From the IMG/VR virus record IMGVR_UViG_3300046488_000043, positions 1-39,706 of that record: a stretch of 39,706 nt of DNA; one strand, 5' to 3'. Shown in pieces: positions 6,836 through 16,927 of the stretch (positions within the stretch are counted from its first letter, which is position 1; each line of letters starts with the position of its first letter). The stretch comes from a virus. The position numbers and the translations under genes are program-made. Below the pieces are notes generated by a model that searched no databases, was not told the DNA's origin, and saw nothing but the letters and a program-made list of their open reading frames with translations.

Positions 6836-7273
6836 TTAAGTTGCCTGGAAAGTAATTGCACTAATTGGGAATAGTGGTGCTGGGTCACCCGAAGATATAG
6901 TCTTATTTGCTGATAGGTTACCAAAACAAATTAAATTACCCGATGTTGATGCATCAAATATACCGACCGAAGTAATAGTCCCCCACCCTGCTGTTGGTCC
7001 AGGAAATGTAACTACTCCATTATTGGATGTTAATCCCGATGTTCCCGAAGATGCAACAGTTGTAGTTGCACCCTGTGTTCCTGCCCAGTTTGCTAAACTC
7101 GATGTAATTGCAACTCGTGCATATGATCCACCGGATACTTCGGTTCCACCTCCTGCAGCCGATGGTGTTGCAGTAAATAATGCAACATATAATGTTGCCG
7201 GTGGACTATATGATTGTCCTCTGAATAGCCAATCGATTACTTTATTTTCTATATAATTACTTAATGTTGCCAT
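6836..7273 (-). CDS. Phage tail-fibre-like structural protein
   Basis: The product has 145 residues. It begins with a helix (MATLSNYIENKVIDWLFRG), then YxxPATLYVALFTATPS, SGGSYARVAI and, near the C-terminus, WGTITSVGIFDASTSGNLICFGNL. This string of motifs is common in a family of small phage virion proteins encoded among tail-fibre genes, judged from memory of the family. Function is presumably structural, at the tail tip. It shares the operon and packing of its neighbours. Confidence 0.7.
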   Translation of the reverse strand: MATLSNYIENKVIDWLFRGQSYSPPATLYVALFTATPSAAGGGTEVSGGSYARVAITSSLANWAGTQGATTTVASSGTSGLTSNNGVVTFPGPTAGWGTITSVGIFDASTSGNLICFGNLSANKTISSGDPAPLFPISAITFQAT

Positions 7274-7284
7274 TATAAATCCTC

Positions 7285-8358
7285 TTAAATATTTTTAACA
7301 TATACAATTGTGACATAAATTGATGCAACAGATGTGCCGCAAGTTAATGTCCACGCAGTATTTATCGAGGTTGCTGGTAGCGGTGTGCCGAATGGAATAG
7401 TAAAGCCCGAGCCTGCACCTGCATTAAACACATATGAATTTGTCCCATCACTTAATGTTACTGCTGTTGGTGTTGCACTACCGTTTGTCACAGTTAAAGA
7501 AGTAATATCACAATAAGTTGATGCAATCGCATTTAATACTGTGATGGCACTTGTTGATGATGTGATTGTAGTTCCTTGTGCACCTGTTAACGCCCTGACA
7601 TGTGAACCTACAGTGACCAATCGACCGACTTTATCGGTCATTAATGTTGTTACAGTGCCATTTGTTGATGCTGATGGATTTACAGTTGCAGCAATACCCC
7701 CCACTGGAATACTTGTGTCAATTGCAACACCATTAATTTCATTAAGCGATACTGGCGAATTACCTAAATTAGTTACAGATTCTAAAATACCATATGCAGT
7801 ATTGATATTTAATGTAGTTGTAGTGCTGGCACCTGTATTTTGGAATACTAAATTAAAATAATTTCCATTGCCTGTAAATGATCTACTAAATGGAACACCG
7901 GCAGCAATTGTATATACCCATGAATTACTCTTCCTTGTAGCACCACTGTCAATATATTGATTAATAGTAAGTGTCCCTGGTTGGTCGGTTGTAAGTAAGA
8001 TAGAAATATCTTGCTCATTGAAGATCGACTCAACCACACCAGTAAATGTTGCACTTGCTGCAAGTTGTGCAGTTGAACTATTATTTGTGCTTACTACAAA
8101 GTTTGTTGCACCCAATGCAACAAGTAATCCATTTGCACCACTACCCGCTGATAAGCTATTAATTGCACTACCGGTCCCATCATTAACCGAAGTTGCAACT
8201 TGCCCAGATGAATTTACAGATAGTTTATTAGTGCCGTTTAATGTTCCGTCCATTATTTTTACATATTGGATCTGAACTGTCCCTAATGTTCCATCAGTAA
8301 CTTCATCTGTGCCAACTACTACACCACTACCGGGTGTGATATTTACATTATCTGCCAT
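7285..8358 (-). CDS. Virion structural protein
   Basis: The product has 357 residues, entirely beta-type low-charge sequence with many Thr, Ser, Ala and Gly. It starts with MADNVNITPGSGVVVGTDEV, a region seen at the start of many phage surface proteins. An AAGGATAA ribosome-binding site precedes the ATG. No enzymatic motif is visible. Its position within the run of tail-tip genes suggests an adhesin, decoration or fibre component. Confidence 0.7.
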   Translation of the reverse strand: MADNVNITPGSGVVVGTDEVTDGTLGTVQIQYVKIMDGTLNGTNKLSVNSSGQVATSVNDGTGSAINSLSAGSGANGLLVALGATNFVVSTNNSSTAQLAASATFTGVVESIFNEQDISILLTTDQPGTLTINQYIDSGATRKSNSWVYTIAAGVPFSRSFTGNGNYFNLVFQNTGASTTTTLNINTAYGILESVTNLGNSPVSLNEINGVAIDTSIPVGGIAATVNPSASTNGTVTTLMTDKVGRLVTVGSHVRALTGAQGTTITSSTSAITVLNAIASTYCDITSLTVTNGSATPTAVTLSDGTNSYVFNAGAGSGFTIPFGTPLPATSINTAWTLTCGTSVASIYVTIVYVKNI

Positions 8359-8418
8359 ATTATTTTATCCTTAAGTGTAATTCATACCTATAGGAACATA
8401 ATATCTCTATAGATGTTA

Positions 8419-8442
8419 TTAGTCTGATATTTCACAGACTAA
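8419..8442 (-). terminator. Hairpin after structural gene (weak terminator)
   Basis: TTAGTCTG with CAGACTAA (8419-8426 with 8435-8442). There is no T-run on the minus strand, so it may be an mRNA-stabilising or processing hairpin rather than a terminator. Confidence 0.45.
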
Positions 8443-8451
8443 TGTCATATA

Positions 8452-8850
8452 TTAAGCAAATACTACTTTTGCTGTAATTTGTAATGAATCGCCTAAAAGC
8501 AAATTAACAACAGGAAATGTTGCACTAATACCCATATTACCAGAAGAAGTTGTAATCACATCGAATGTGCCAGCCTCATCTACTGCACGAGAGCCAGATG
8601 CTGTTACTGTGCCAACTGTCTGATATGTGTCGTTAGTAACCGAAGTTGTTACTCTTGAAGATGTGCCAGTTGCACGCCCCTCTGTAAGTTCTGTTGATAA
8701 TGCGGTATCTGCTACAACTGCTGTTCGTGCAGCACCTGTTGCTCCTGTGCCTAATGCGATAAATTTAGGTTCTGTTCCTGCACCGATAATACGGTTGGTT
8801 ACAATATCGCGACCTTTGTTTGTGAATACTGTTGCTGTGCCGAATGCCAT
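8452..8850 (-). CDS. Virion protein, tail-fibre-associated type
   Basis: The product has 132 residues and begins MAFGTATVFTNKGRDIVTNR. A GTGATGAARTA segment, a TGTSSRVTTS segment and a final ITAKVVFA follow. Small proteins with this start (a gene telling where the ground level is for the downstream fold, with KGRxxxTNR) are common near tail-fibre genes of phages. The likely role is structural. Its unit has a promoter box (8909-8902) and a hairpin upstream, and a hairpin follows it. Confidence 0.65.
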   Translation of the reverse strand: MAFGTATVFTNKGRDIVTNRIIGAGTEPKFIALGTGATGAARTAVVADTALSTELTEGRATGTSSRVTTSVTNDTYQTVGTVTASGSRAVDEAGTFDVITTSSGNMGISATFPVVNLLLGDSLQITAKVVFA

Positions 8851-8879
8851 ATGAATAATTCCTTATAAGTTAATTTCTA

Positions 8880-8909
8880 ATGAGATGCATCTCATATTAT
8901 ATATTTAGC
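8880..8909 (-). promoter_or_regulatory. Promoter box plus palindromic hairpin
   Basis: GCTAAATA at 8909-8902, overlapping the stop codon of the upstream gene, followed by the 16-base palindrome ATGAGATGCATCTCAT (8880-8895) and an AAGGAAT ribosome-binding site for the gene starting at 8850. Confidence 0.5.
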
Positions 8910-9132
8910 GATTACAATAATCTCTAAACTTCCACCATATATTAATGAATGGATTACTATGTTTGCGTGCTAAAATGCCCAAATCTTCTACTTGTTTTGG
9001 ATTAGGACAAACTTCATTCATATATCCATGCCAATTCTTTTCAACTCTTTGTTCTAATGTGCAACCACATCGAGTAACAACTCCACTAAACTCGACTACC
9101 TTAATTGCTGCTGATGCAATAAATTCACTCAT
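8905..9132 (-). CDS. Hypothetical 75-aa protein
   Basis: The product has 75 residues with cysteines at CGC and VCP and an aromatic end (NIWWKFRDYCNR). Its ATG overlaps the stop codon of the preceding gene (TAATG), so it is translationally coupled to a structural gene. Unlike the beta-rich neighbours it looks alpha-helical and charged. Family and role are unknown. Confidence 0.6.
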   Translation of the reverse strand: MSEFIASAAIKVVEFSGVVTRCGCTLEQRVEKNWHGYMNEVCPNPKQVEDLGILARKHSNPFINIWWKFRDYCNR

Positions 9133-9536
9133 TATCGTGTTACCTCCCTAACAATAGTAATTGTCCCTTCTAATGCTCTTGTGATTGCACCAGTTATATC
9201 TGTAATTTCAATATCATATACTAAATCAATTGAATCGCCTGTAAAAATAATACCTGTTGTATCTGCCGGTAATAAATTTAACTGGAAAACACCACCTGTT
9301 GCATTTGTAATAACAAAATGCACATCGGGACTGATATTTGTTGCTGTAAATACTGGTGAATAATCATCAATATCTTTACGCCACATTGTTTGTATGGTAG
9401 CATTTGTTAAATCAACAGGAATATATGGATTAGTTATTGCATCCCATGGTAATGTGTTAAATGTTAATTGCTTAATCGTAAAAATAATAGGGGTTGTTGT
9501 GCCCTGATCTATACTAAAATTCTGAATTGCTGCCAT
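9132..9536 (-). CDS. Virion structural protein, small beta-domain
   Basis: The product has 134 residues. The pattern FSIDQGTTTPIIFTIK, then PVDLTNATIQTMWRK, FQLNLLPADT, LVYDIEITD and GTITIVREVTR at the end matches a small immunoglobulin-like domain found in many phage tail-tip or fibre proteins. No active site is present. A TATAAATA box at 9561-9554 and GAGGAAT ribosome-binding site precede the ATG. It is coupled to the 75-aa gene downstream. Confidence 0.7.
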   Translation of the reverse strand: MAAIQNFSIDQGTTTPIIFTIKQLTFNTLPWDAITNPYIPVDLTNATIQTMWRKDIDDYSPVFTATNISPDVHFVITNATGGVFQLNLLPADTTGIIFTGDSIDLVYDIEITDITGAITRALEGTITIVREVTR

Positions 9537-9553
9537 AATATTCCTCTTTATAC

Positions 9554-9561
9554 TATTTATA
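9554..9561 (-). promoter_or_regulatory. T4-late-like promoter box
   Basis: Perfect TATAAATA on the minus strand, about 20 bases before the start of the gene at 9536. Confidence 0.6.
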
Positions 9562-9565
9562 TGTT

Positions 9566-11392
9566 TTAACTTACAGTTGCTACACTACCCGTAGATGAAT
9601 ATGTGCCATCGATTGTTAAATTACAAGTTGGGCTACCACTAAATTGCTGTTTTTTCACTTCTAAATATAATGTATATGCGTGACCGGGAATAAGTAATCC
9701 ACGGAATCCAGCAATAAATGTATCATCACCATTTGCAATAAATTTTGCATTACCGTAAATACCACCACTTCCGTTTGCATATATAAGCATAGGAACAGTT
9801 CCACCAGGAACATCTGCTGATATAGTATTATCATATAATCTTGTTCGCTGCCATACTTGCAACTCACCTGATGTAGTAACAGTATTTACAGTAACAAGTA
9901 ATCCCGAACCAGACCCACCACCAATAATTGCATTAGATACTGTATATGTTGCTGTCGTAGTCCATCCACCGTTTACATTATTTAATGCTACCGAGGTAAC
10001 AATACCACCTGCAACAGTTACATTGACAGTTGTATTTTGTGGTCCATATCCCAATCCACCATTTGTCAATGTTTTAGTCGAAATAGATCCACCACCACCA
10101 ACTGTATTCACTGTTAATATAAATCCATTACCTGCTCCACCGATTGAGGTATTTGCACACGATAATGTATCACCCGCAGTATAACCAAAACCACTATTTG
10201 TTATTGTTACTGTTGTAATAACGCCATTCGTAACAACAATAGTTGCAGCAGCAGCAGCAAAACCAGTTCCACCAGATAATTGCACACCCGTGTAAGTGAC
10301 AGTCGGTTGAATAGATACACCAGTATAGTTTCCATTTGTATATCCAGTGCCACCATTAGTTAAGGTTTGTGTCAATAATACACCGCCCTGTACAACACCA
10401 CTCACTGTGCAAGTCATAAAACAAGCAGCAGTAACCACATCGTTTGCTAATGGCGTAAATGTTGCATAAGATCCATAGTACCATGTATTATATGCTGATA
10501 CTGTTGGGCTATTAACGCCACCACCCACTGATGTTCCGGAACTACCCACGGTGCTTGCTGATGTATTAGCTGATGTAATAGTTTGTTGAATGGCACGCAT
10601 ACCTTGTGTAGATAACCCAAAATCGTTTGTGCTACCACCATATACTAAACTTTGTGCAGTATTATTTGCAGTATAGGATGGGAAAGTGAATGCAGCCGTG
10701 CTACCATTTATTTCGTTTGTAAGATAAACATATAATTGATCAACTGTATAATCAGTTGTTTTACCATTTAGCGTAAACTGAATACCTGTAACAGTTGCAT
10801 CCGATGGCACACCTAAATCTGCCATAGTAAACCGTAAGTTAGTCGAATCATATGTTGCTGTGCAAACTGCAAAATTACTATCATTTACCCTTGCATAATC
10901 CGGGTTAGTCCAGACAGTTACGCCATATGGTAGGCCTCTGTCTGTTATAGTCGAAGTAAAATAGGATGGGCCAACCGAAGTTGCTATACCACCACTTGTT
11001 GTATACCAGACCTGACATTGTAAATAATTAATTGAGGTTGTAACAGTTCCACTTGATGTTACTTCATAAATCTCAGCATAAAATGTATTGAAGTTAGATC
11101 CATAATTCCATGGTGTTGTAAATGGTCCAACTGTGCCGACTGCATTAATTGTTCTTACCCAAAAGTAATATGTATTTGCAGTTGATAGATTTGTGGCAGT
11201 ATAGTGATTAGCCTCGATGGTTGCAAGTTTAGTTGCACCGCTTGTTGTATTGGATGTATTATACCAAACTTCATACTGATCGCTGATAAATGGGCTTGCA
11301 TTCCATTTTAATGTTGTGCCACCGACTGCATTAGTTGCAGTTAATCCAGTTAATTTTGCCGGGGCCCTTGGTCGTATTGCTAATGTGCTCAT
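9566..11392 (-). CDS. Fibronectin-III-containing virion protein
   Basis: The product has 608 residues. Residues about 10-95 form a fibronectin type III domain (PAKLTGLTATNAVGGTTLKW, then YEVWYNTSN, then YYFWVRTINAVG). A jelly-roll-like region follows (to about residue 300). A glycine-rich repeat block with SKTLTNGGLGYGPQNTT-like units follows (about residues 350-490). The C-terminal domain is beta-rich. This looks like a tail-tip or fibre protein that can bind host surface sugars. The ATG overlaps the stop of the upstream gene (TAATG). It is co-expressed with J and the small protein between. Confidence 0.75.
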   Translation of the reverse strand: MSTLAIRPRAPAKLTGLTATNAVGGTTLKWNASPFISDQYEVWYNTSNTTSGATKLATIEANHYTATNLSTANTYYFWVRTINAVGTVGPFTTPWNYGSNFNTFYAEIYEVTSSGTVTTSINYLQCQVWYTTSGGIATSVGPSYFTSTITDRGLPYGVTVWTNPDYARVNDSNFAVCTATYDSTNLRFTMADLGVPSDATVTGIQFTLNGKTTDYTVDQLYVYLTNEINGSTAAFTFPSYTANNTAQSLVYGGSTNDFGLSTQGMRAIQQTITSANTSASTVGSSGTSVGGGVNSPTVSAYNTWYYGSYATFTPLANDVVTAACFMTCTVSGVVQGGVLLTQTLTNGGTGYTNGNYTGVSIQPTVTYTGVQLSGGTGFAAAAATIVVTNGVITTVTITNSGFGYTAGDTLSCANTSIGGAGNGFILTVNTVGGGGSISTKTLTNGGLGYGPQNTTVNVTVAGGIVTSVALNNVNGGWTTTATYTVSNAIIGGGSGSGLLVTVNTVTTSGELQVWQRTRLYDNTISADVPGGTVPMLIYANGSGGIYGNAKFIANGDDTFIAGFRGLLIPGHAYTLYLEVKKQQFSGSPTCNLTIDGTYSSTGSVATVS

Positions 11393-11835
11393 TATGTTGC
11401 TACCACTGTGTAAACTGCTTGTTGATAAGGAAATGCATCAAATGTAATTACATACGAACCTGCAATAGTTGTATTAAGCGAAAATGACCCCGATGTTTCT
11501 GTAATCGGTGCTGGTATATCTAAACCCAATGGAACAACAATGTAAATATTTGTTGGATTAGGTAAACTTGCACTAAATGTTGCCGTTGAAGTTCCATTAG
11601 CAGTTATTGCTAAAGTATTCCACGAACCTGCTGTGCTGAATAAGGGTCGTGCAGTTTTTACACCTGCTACATAATAAAATGTATCTGCTGTATCTGTTTG
11701 CAATCCGGTATATGCAGTAGTTCCGGGTGGTGTATTATTAGTTAACGCATTTGCATCATTATCTAAATCCACCGCTACTTGAGAAACTATTACACCTGTT
11801 GTATTATCTGCTATATTATAATAATTAAATGTCAT
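11392..11835 (-). CDS. Virion structural protein between J and fibre gene
   Basis: The product has 147 residues of beta-type sequence beginning MTFNYYNIADNTTGVIVSQV. It sits seven bases after the J stop codon and overlaps the next gene start by one base. It is probably a small accessory protein of the tail tip. No family is recognised. Confidence 0.65.
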   Translation of the reverse strand: MTFNYYNIADNTTGVIVSQVAVDLDNDANALTNNTPPGTTAYTGLQTDTADTFYYVAGVKTARPLFSTAGSWNTLAITANGTSTATFSASLPNPTNIYIVVPLGLDIPAPITETSGSFSLNTTIAGSYVITFDAFPYQQAVYTVVAT

Positions 11836-11842
11836 CTTATAT

Positions 11843-14800
11843 TTACCTTAACAAACACTGATAATAAATCTCGCGTGTATCAGCAGTAATAGAACATGGG
11901 GTTGAGCTACTATTAGTAGAAATTACTAATGTGCCAGAAGCAATAATCTGTATTGTATATGCAACACCGGGTGATAAATTTGCTGATAGGAATAACTGGT
12001 TTAGTCCTCCACCACCATTCACATTTACTACATTACTGATATTAACTGTTCCACTATTAACACCACCGTTATTAAATGCCGATGCTGTTGAATTACCCAC
12101 AACTGCACCGGAACCATTGGGCACGATTGCAGTTGAGCCGATTACAGCACTATCGGAATTTCTGATAATAACTAATTGCCAATTTGGTGTGCCCACCACA
12201 TTAAGTGTCGATGTTAATGTAACTGTTCCATTATTAATACCACCATTACTAAATGATGATACTGCAACAGCACCATTTACTCGTGTGTTGGTTGATAAGT
12301 TAGCCGATATAAATGTCGGAAATGGTCCTGTTAATCCTGTTGGATTAGGTGCAGTAACAACTAATGATGCAACTATATACGGTGATATTGTTGTCGATCC
12401 AACACCACTACTACTTGCTAATGTTACACTTGCATTGCTAACAAAAAAGCGTGTATCACTAATGCATCCGTTTGCAAGTTTAATACTATTTACGGTTAAA
12501 TCATTAATCTGTGCATTCGTAACTGCTAAATTCTGAATAGCAGCAGTTGCAATAGTGGCACTACCCATTTGTGCAGCATTTGTAATAACCGCACTACCTG
12601 TTACTAATGATGGTGCACTAATAGTTCCTGGAAATATCTGTGTTGTCCCATCAATGATAATCTTACCATTAGCTGGGCTAATAGATGTTCCACCGGTATA
12701 CACTGCTAATATACGCTTTTGTGTTCCTGTTGCAGTTGTGATAGATGTAGTTGTGTGTAATGTGGTTGGGGCGGTTGTTTCGTCCCAATATACATATAAT
12801 GAACCACTTGTCCATGCTGCATTACCTGCACTTACAGAATATGTTGCTGGTGATCCGGTTCCCCCTGTCTTCTGTGCAGTGCCGGCACTCCAACTAATAC
12901 TATTTGTTGATGGTGTATTAGGTGTAAATGTGAATCCAGGAAATACATAATCATTGAATGTAACAGGTAATGCAGTTGCACCGCTTGTTTGTGTCGAATA
13001 ACTTAATCCTGTATTACCAAAACCATCATAACAAGCAACTTTAACATAGTATGTTGTGCCTGCCACTGCAACTGGATAACTAATCGAACTGTTTGGGCCT
13101 GTGTAAAAACATGTTCCAGTTCCCGCAACCGATCCGCTTGGTGTAAATCCGCTTGTAGTGCTAATATGGTATTCATACCCAACAACATCCACATCTGCAC
13201 TTTGTCTTACTGCATTAATGAATAGATAATCATATCCAACAGTAGTAGTAATGTTAGGTGCACCTGGTGTTGGATTGCTGAATGTCGAATTATCAACAGT
13301 GCCTACTACATTATATACATTTACTGCTGCAACTTCGATGCCCGGTGTTCTAAATGCAGTTGTATTATCGGTTGTATTCTTAAAATAATCATATACATAT
13401 GTTGCAACTAATGAACTATCTGTTCGTTTAAGTGTTGCACCATTATATGCACGCACACGATAATTGCTGAACATATTGCTCTTAGTAAAATCAGCACCTG
13501 CACCATCCACACAAGTCCACACCAATTCCAAATCGCTTTGGTTAAATGTTGTTCCGGTTGTTCCTTTAACATATAATGCAGTTACTGTGGGTGGTGCTGC
13601 TGGTGTAAATGTGTTTGTAGCAGTTGCCGATGGCACACCTAAATTACTATATGCGGTAATCTTAATAATAATACTATTGAGCGGTGTTCCTTGTCCATTA
13701 TCCTTCACATTATTTTGGAATGTATATTGATAGGTAGGCTGATATACCTGTTCACCACGAACCTTAGTTGCACCATTATAAATATCAACCTCATACCACC
13801 CGAATGTTGGGTCAGTTGTAAAATCAGTTGATGCACCATTTAAGCAAGTCCACACAACATCTAAATCTAATGTTGAGAATATTGTGCCGCCACCACGAAC
13901 CTGTAATGCACTAATAGATGCACCACTTAATGCACTCCATGTTCCTGTAACGGCACTGCCGGTCTTATTATAGGTATCTCGTGCATATACATTAACTTTA
14001 ATACTATTTCTGGGGCCGCCATCTCTTACATTATCATCATAGCTATAATCGAAGAACGGATTAAGTGTATAAAATGTCTTAAATAATGCACCACCCGGTA
14101 CGACCAATTCGACTTTATAATCTTGCAATATAAAACCTACAGTATTTGCCGGCGGTGTCCATGATGTGTGTAATGAACTTGTTCCTGTAAAAGTTAAACC
14201 GGTTGGAACACCGATACCGCTACCAGTGCCCGGTGACATGTCTAATGTATAAGAACTATTAAGTGTAGGTGAAGTTACCCCCACTGCATTTATAGCATTG
14301 ATATAGAATGTATAAACGCCACCCAGCGTTGCATCAATCCGTGTCGATGGAATAACACAAGTTTGTGTCATTGTAATACCATTATCTTTCTTCCAACTTA
14401 CTCTATATGAAGTTGCACTCTGATCTGCTGGTGCAGTCCAACTTAGCATCAAATAACGCTTAACAATACTATTAGGGTCAGTCGATGTTTGTGGGGTTAC
14501 AATTAAATTAGTCGGCGAATTAATCGAAATAAGTTTAGGTTGTGCCCAATACACAGGTGATGGTAGGATAACTCCAGTCTCAATGCGTGCATATTTTGTC
14601 GGATCATATTGAACACCACGAATTGTGTAGATAAGTGGTTGAATTTCCACCATCGATATACAACGGAACGGGCGTGGACTAATAGCACCACTGATAACAA
14701 ATGCTGTTCCTGCACCACCCGAAATAGATGCACTAATGCTAATAGTTGCAGTTGTTCCTGCACCAGTTGTGATGGTTCTTGTTTCAATTGAAGAACCATC

Positions 14801-16927
14801 AGATGATATACAATCAATTGTCCATGTGCCAGTTGTAATAGTAACAGGTTCATCTAATACTAAAGTTGTGCCACTTGCACTAATTAATCGGCCTTCCTGT
14901 GTTACCTGTGCATAATCCACATCCATTACATTGAACACTTCGCCCGGTTCAAAGTCTGCATATTGTGGGCCGACCTGACATTCAACAAATTCTGTATTAT
15001 TAATACTTGTATCAACTACCCATCTTGCATCTCTGCGTGCCTGTCCTTCAGTAGTTGCACCATATGATACAATTTCAGAGGTAGTATAACCATAGCGTGT
15101 AATATTTGCACTACTTGCAGTCTCTGTAATTGTCTTTGGTAAGCAATTGTCTGTAATATCTGAATAAGTTGCATTACACGCAGTAAAGCGTGTGCGACCA
15201 TCGGATGCACTATAAGTGAACATACCATTTAACACTTGAGAATTACCTAAAATTCGTGTGTAGGTAGTAGGTCTATCCTGACTTAAACGGATATATCCAT
15301 TATGAATATAAAGCATTGCACGGAATGTAGATGCAATTGCCTGTAATGTCTTCCATGCATCATCGCGAACCATTAATTGTGCATCGAATGTAAATCTATT
15401 TTCGAATGTGCCGGTGCCCTTACCATCATCGACTAACGCATCACAATATACTGCTGCATTATAGAAACTAAATACATCAATCTGGCTTGTATCAATATAA
15501 CTACCCAATCCATATCGACTATTCTTAATAAGCTCTAACAATAACCAAACCGGATTATTAGTCCATACTTTAGTTGATGCAAATGCACCACCCCATGATC
15601 CAGTATATACCTTAGTCGATGCATTATAATTAGATGGAACAGAACAAAGAATCCCACCCCAGTCTGCTGCCATTGTTGGGATTTGGTTATTTGTTGAATC
15701 GGCGCCAACAGTTAATGCATAAAGTGCTCGGTCATTATATGGTAATGCAACTTCCTGAATATTGGTAAAAGATTTTAGTTTAAGTGCATTAATAAGATAA
15801 TTAGATGAACTATCTGCTGTATTTCTAACAACCTTAAATTCCCATCCACCTGTTCCCGGATTTTGTAATCTATATGCAACCTGGAATGGACCACCACTCA
15901 TTTCTGTGATAGTAGGACTCACTATTGCAGCCCATGTTCCGGCAGTTACTCTGGTATACAAAGTGAAGTTTACACTTGTTCCGCTTGCATCACCGGTGCT
16001 TGCATCAATTTGTTGTAATCCTGCATTAAATTCTAATGTAACACGCACAGCATTAATACCACTTGCAACTGTTTCTGTAACAGGTGATACTGTTGTTACT
16101 GCAATATTAATAATCGACTCTGCTTCGACTGCACTAAATCCTGTGATAACAGATTGTGATGGCTGTCCCACTCTTGTATCAACAGTAATATTTGTATAAT
16201 TATAAGATAAATCGCTATTCTGTAATGGTGTATTATCGAAGAAGATGGATTGTGCTGGATGACTTGTATTCCATGGCCCAAATGTTTCGCCTTCACTAAC
16301 TAAATTCAATACACGGGCTATCTGATTAGTTCTTACTGTATTGGGTGCTTGGACAGCAGCACGCGGGCTACTCTTACCGCCACCGCCACCATTGTGAACC
16401 CGAATCTTATCAGCAACATAAGCATGAACATCAGCAACTTCGAGATTGTAAACATAGTCGTATTCTACTCCTGCATCAATGCTTAGTATGGTTGTTTTTT
16501 CGCCATATTCTGTGTATAAAACATCACCGACTGCCAATTCGGATGCCAATGCAAACCCTTTGTCTGCATTAACCGACTGTTTACTTGGTGTTAAAATATA
16601 ATGGTTACCGGTTACATTAAGAATACCTTTTTCATGCGTAATAATAAGTAATGGTGATGTATATCCAACTTCGCCGAATGTGTGAATATATGTTGCTGTA
16701 ACTTGCTTAATGCAAACTTCGCCTGGCATATTTAATTCATCTGGTTCTAATGAACTAATATCGAATGCATATACTTCATCGCCAACAATTAATGTTTCAA
16801 TTGATTTATAACCAGTCGGCGTATTAATCTTAACACCTGCTGGAAAACATCCTCCACCACCTCCACCTTCTCCATAAATAGACTGAAGTGATTCACCAAA
16901 TAGACCGTTTGTATCATTAATATTCAT
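11843..16927 (-). CDS. J-like tail tip/host-specificity protein with Hint domain
   Basis: The product has 1694 residues. Its position after I, and the run of J-type domains beginning ARVLNLVSEGETFGPW near residue 204, identify the lambda J family: the central tail-tip protein that contacts the host receptor. Fibronectin-type segments follow (for example around 870-900), then a C-terminal domain with AAIQNLAVTNAQINDLTVNS. Residues 27-179 are an inserted Hint (intein-like) domain: GGGGGG|CFPAGVKINT at the start, TGNH (106-109, block B), and VHN|GGGGG at the end. The residue after Asn179 is Gly, not Cys, Ser or Thr, so normal intein splicing is not expected. The ATG overlaps the I stop (ATGA). 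The poly-Gly tract on both sides is the usual flexible linker of J proteins. Confidence 0.9.
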   Translation of the reverse strand: MNINDTNGLFGESLQSIYGEGGGGGGCFPAGVKINTPTGYKSIETLIVGDEVYAFDISSLEPDELNMPGEVCIKQVTATYIHTFGEVGYTSPLLIITHEKGILNVTGNHYILTPSKQSVNADKGFALASELAVGDVLYTEYGEKTTILSIDAGVEYDYVYNLEVADVHAYVADKIRVHNGGGGGKSSPRAAVQAPNTVRTNQIARVLNLVSEGETFGPWNTSHPAQSIFFDNTPLQNSDLSYNYTNITVDTRVGQPSQSVITGFSAVEAESIINIAVTTVSPVTETVASGINAVRVTLEFNAGLQQIDASTGDASGTSVNFTLYTRVTAGTWAAIVSPTITEMSGGPFQVAYRLQNPGTGGWEFKVVRNTADSSSNYLINALKLKSFTNIQEVALPYNDRALYALTVGADSTNNQIPTMAADWGGILCSVPSNYNASTKVYTGSWGGAFASTKVWTNNPVWLLLELIKNSRYGLGSYIDTSQIDVFSFYNAAVYCDALVDDGKGTGTFENRFTFDAQLMVRDDAWKTLQAIASTFRAMLYIHNGYIRLSQDRPTTYTRILGNSQVLNGMFTYSASDGRTRFTACNATYSDITDNCLPKTITETASSANITRYGYTTSEIVSYGATTEGQARRDARWVVDTSINNTEFVECQVGPQYADFEPGEVFNVMDVDYAQVTQEGRLISASGTTLVLDEPVTITTGTWTIDCISSDGSSIETRTITTGAGTTATISISASISGGAGTAFVISGAISPRPFRCISMVEIQPLIYTIRGVQYDPTKYARIETGVILPSPVYWAQPKLISINSPTNLIVTPQTSTDPNSIVKRYLMLSWTAPADQSATSYRVSWKKDNGITMTQTCVIPSTRIDATLGGVYTFYINAINAVGVTSPTLNSSYTLDMSPGTGSGIGVPTGLTFTGTSSLHTSWTPPANTVGFILQDYKVELVVPGGALFKTFYTLNPFFDYSYDDNVRDGGPRNSIKVNVYARDTYNKTGSAVTGTWSALSGASISALQVRGGGTIFSTLDLDVVWTCLNGASTDFTTDPTFGWYEVDIYNGATKVRGEQVYQPTYQYTFQNNVKDNGQGTPLNSIIIKITAYSNLGVPSATATNTFTPAAPPTVTALYVKGTTGTTFNQSDLELVWTCVDGAGADFTKSNMFSNYRVRAYNGATLKRTDSSLVATYVYDYFKNTTDNTTAFRTPGIEVAAVNVYNVVGTVDNSTFSNPTPGAPNITTTVGYDYLFINAVRQSADVDVVGYEYHISTTSGFTPSGSVAGTGTCFYTGPNSSISYPVAVAGTTYYVKVACYDGFGNTGLSYSTQTSGATALPVTFNDYVFPGFTFTPNTPSTNSISWSAGTAQKTGGTGSPATYSVSAGNAAWTSGSLYVYWDETTAPTTLHTTTSITTATGTQKRILAVYTGGTSISPANGKIIIDGTTQIFPGTISAPSLVTGSAVITNAAQMGSATIATAAIQNLAVTNAQINDLTVNSIKLANGCISDTRFFVSNASVTLASSSGVGSTTISPYIVASLVVTAPNPTGLTGPFPTFISANLSTNTRVNGAVAVSSFSNGGINNGTVTLTSTLNVVGTPNWQLVIIRNSDSAVIGSTAIVPNGSGAVVGNSTASAFNNGGVNSGTVNISNVVNVNGGGGLNQLFLSANLSPGVAYTIQIIASGTLVISTNSSSTPCSITADTREIYYQCLLR

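Noticed and set aside
14503-16572. Plus- and minus-strand frames of 60-116 residues within the J gene
   Set aside because: All are shadows of the 1694-residue J frame without start signals.
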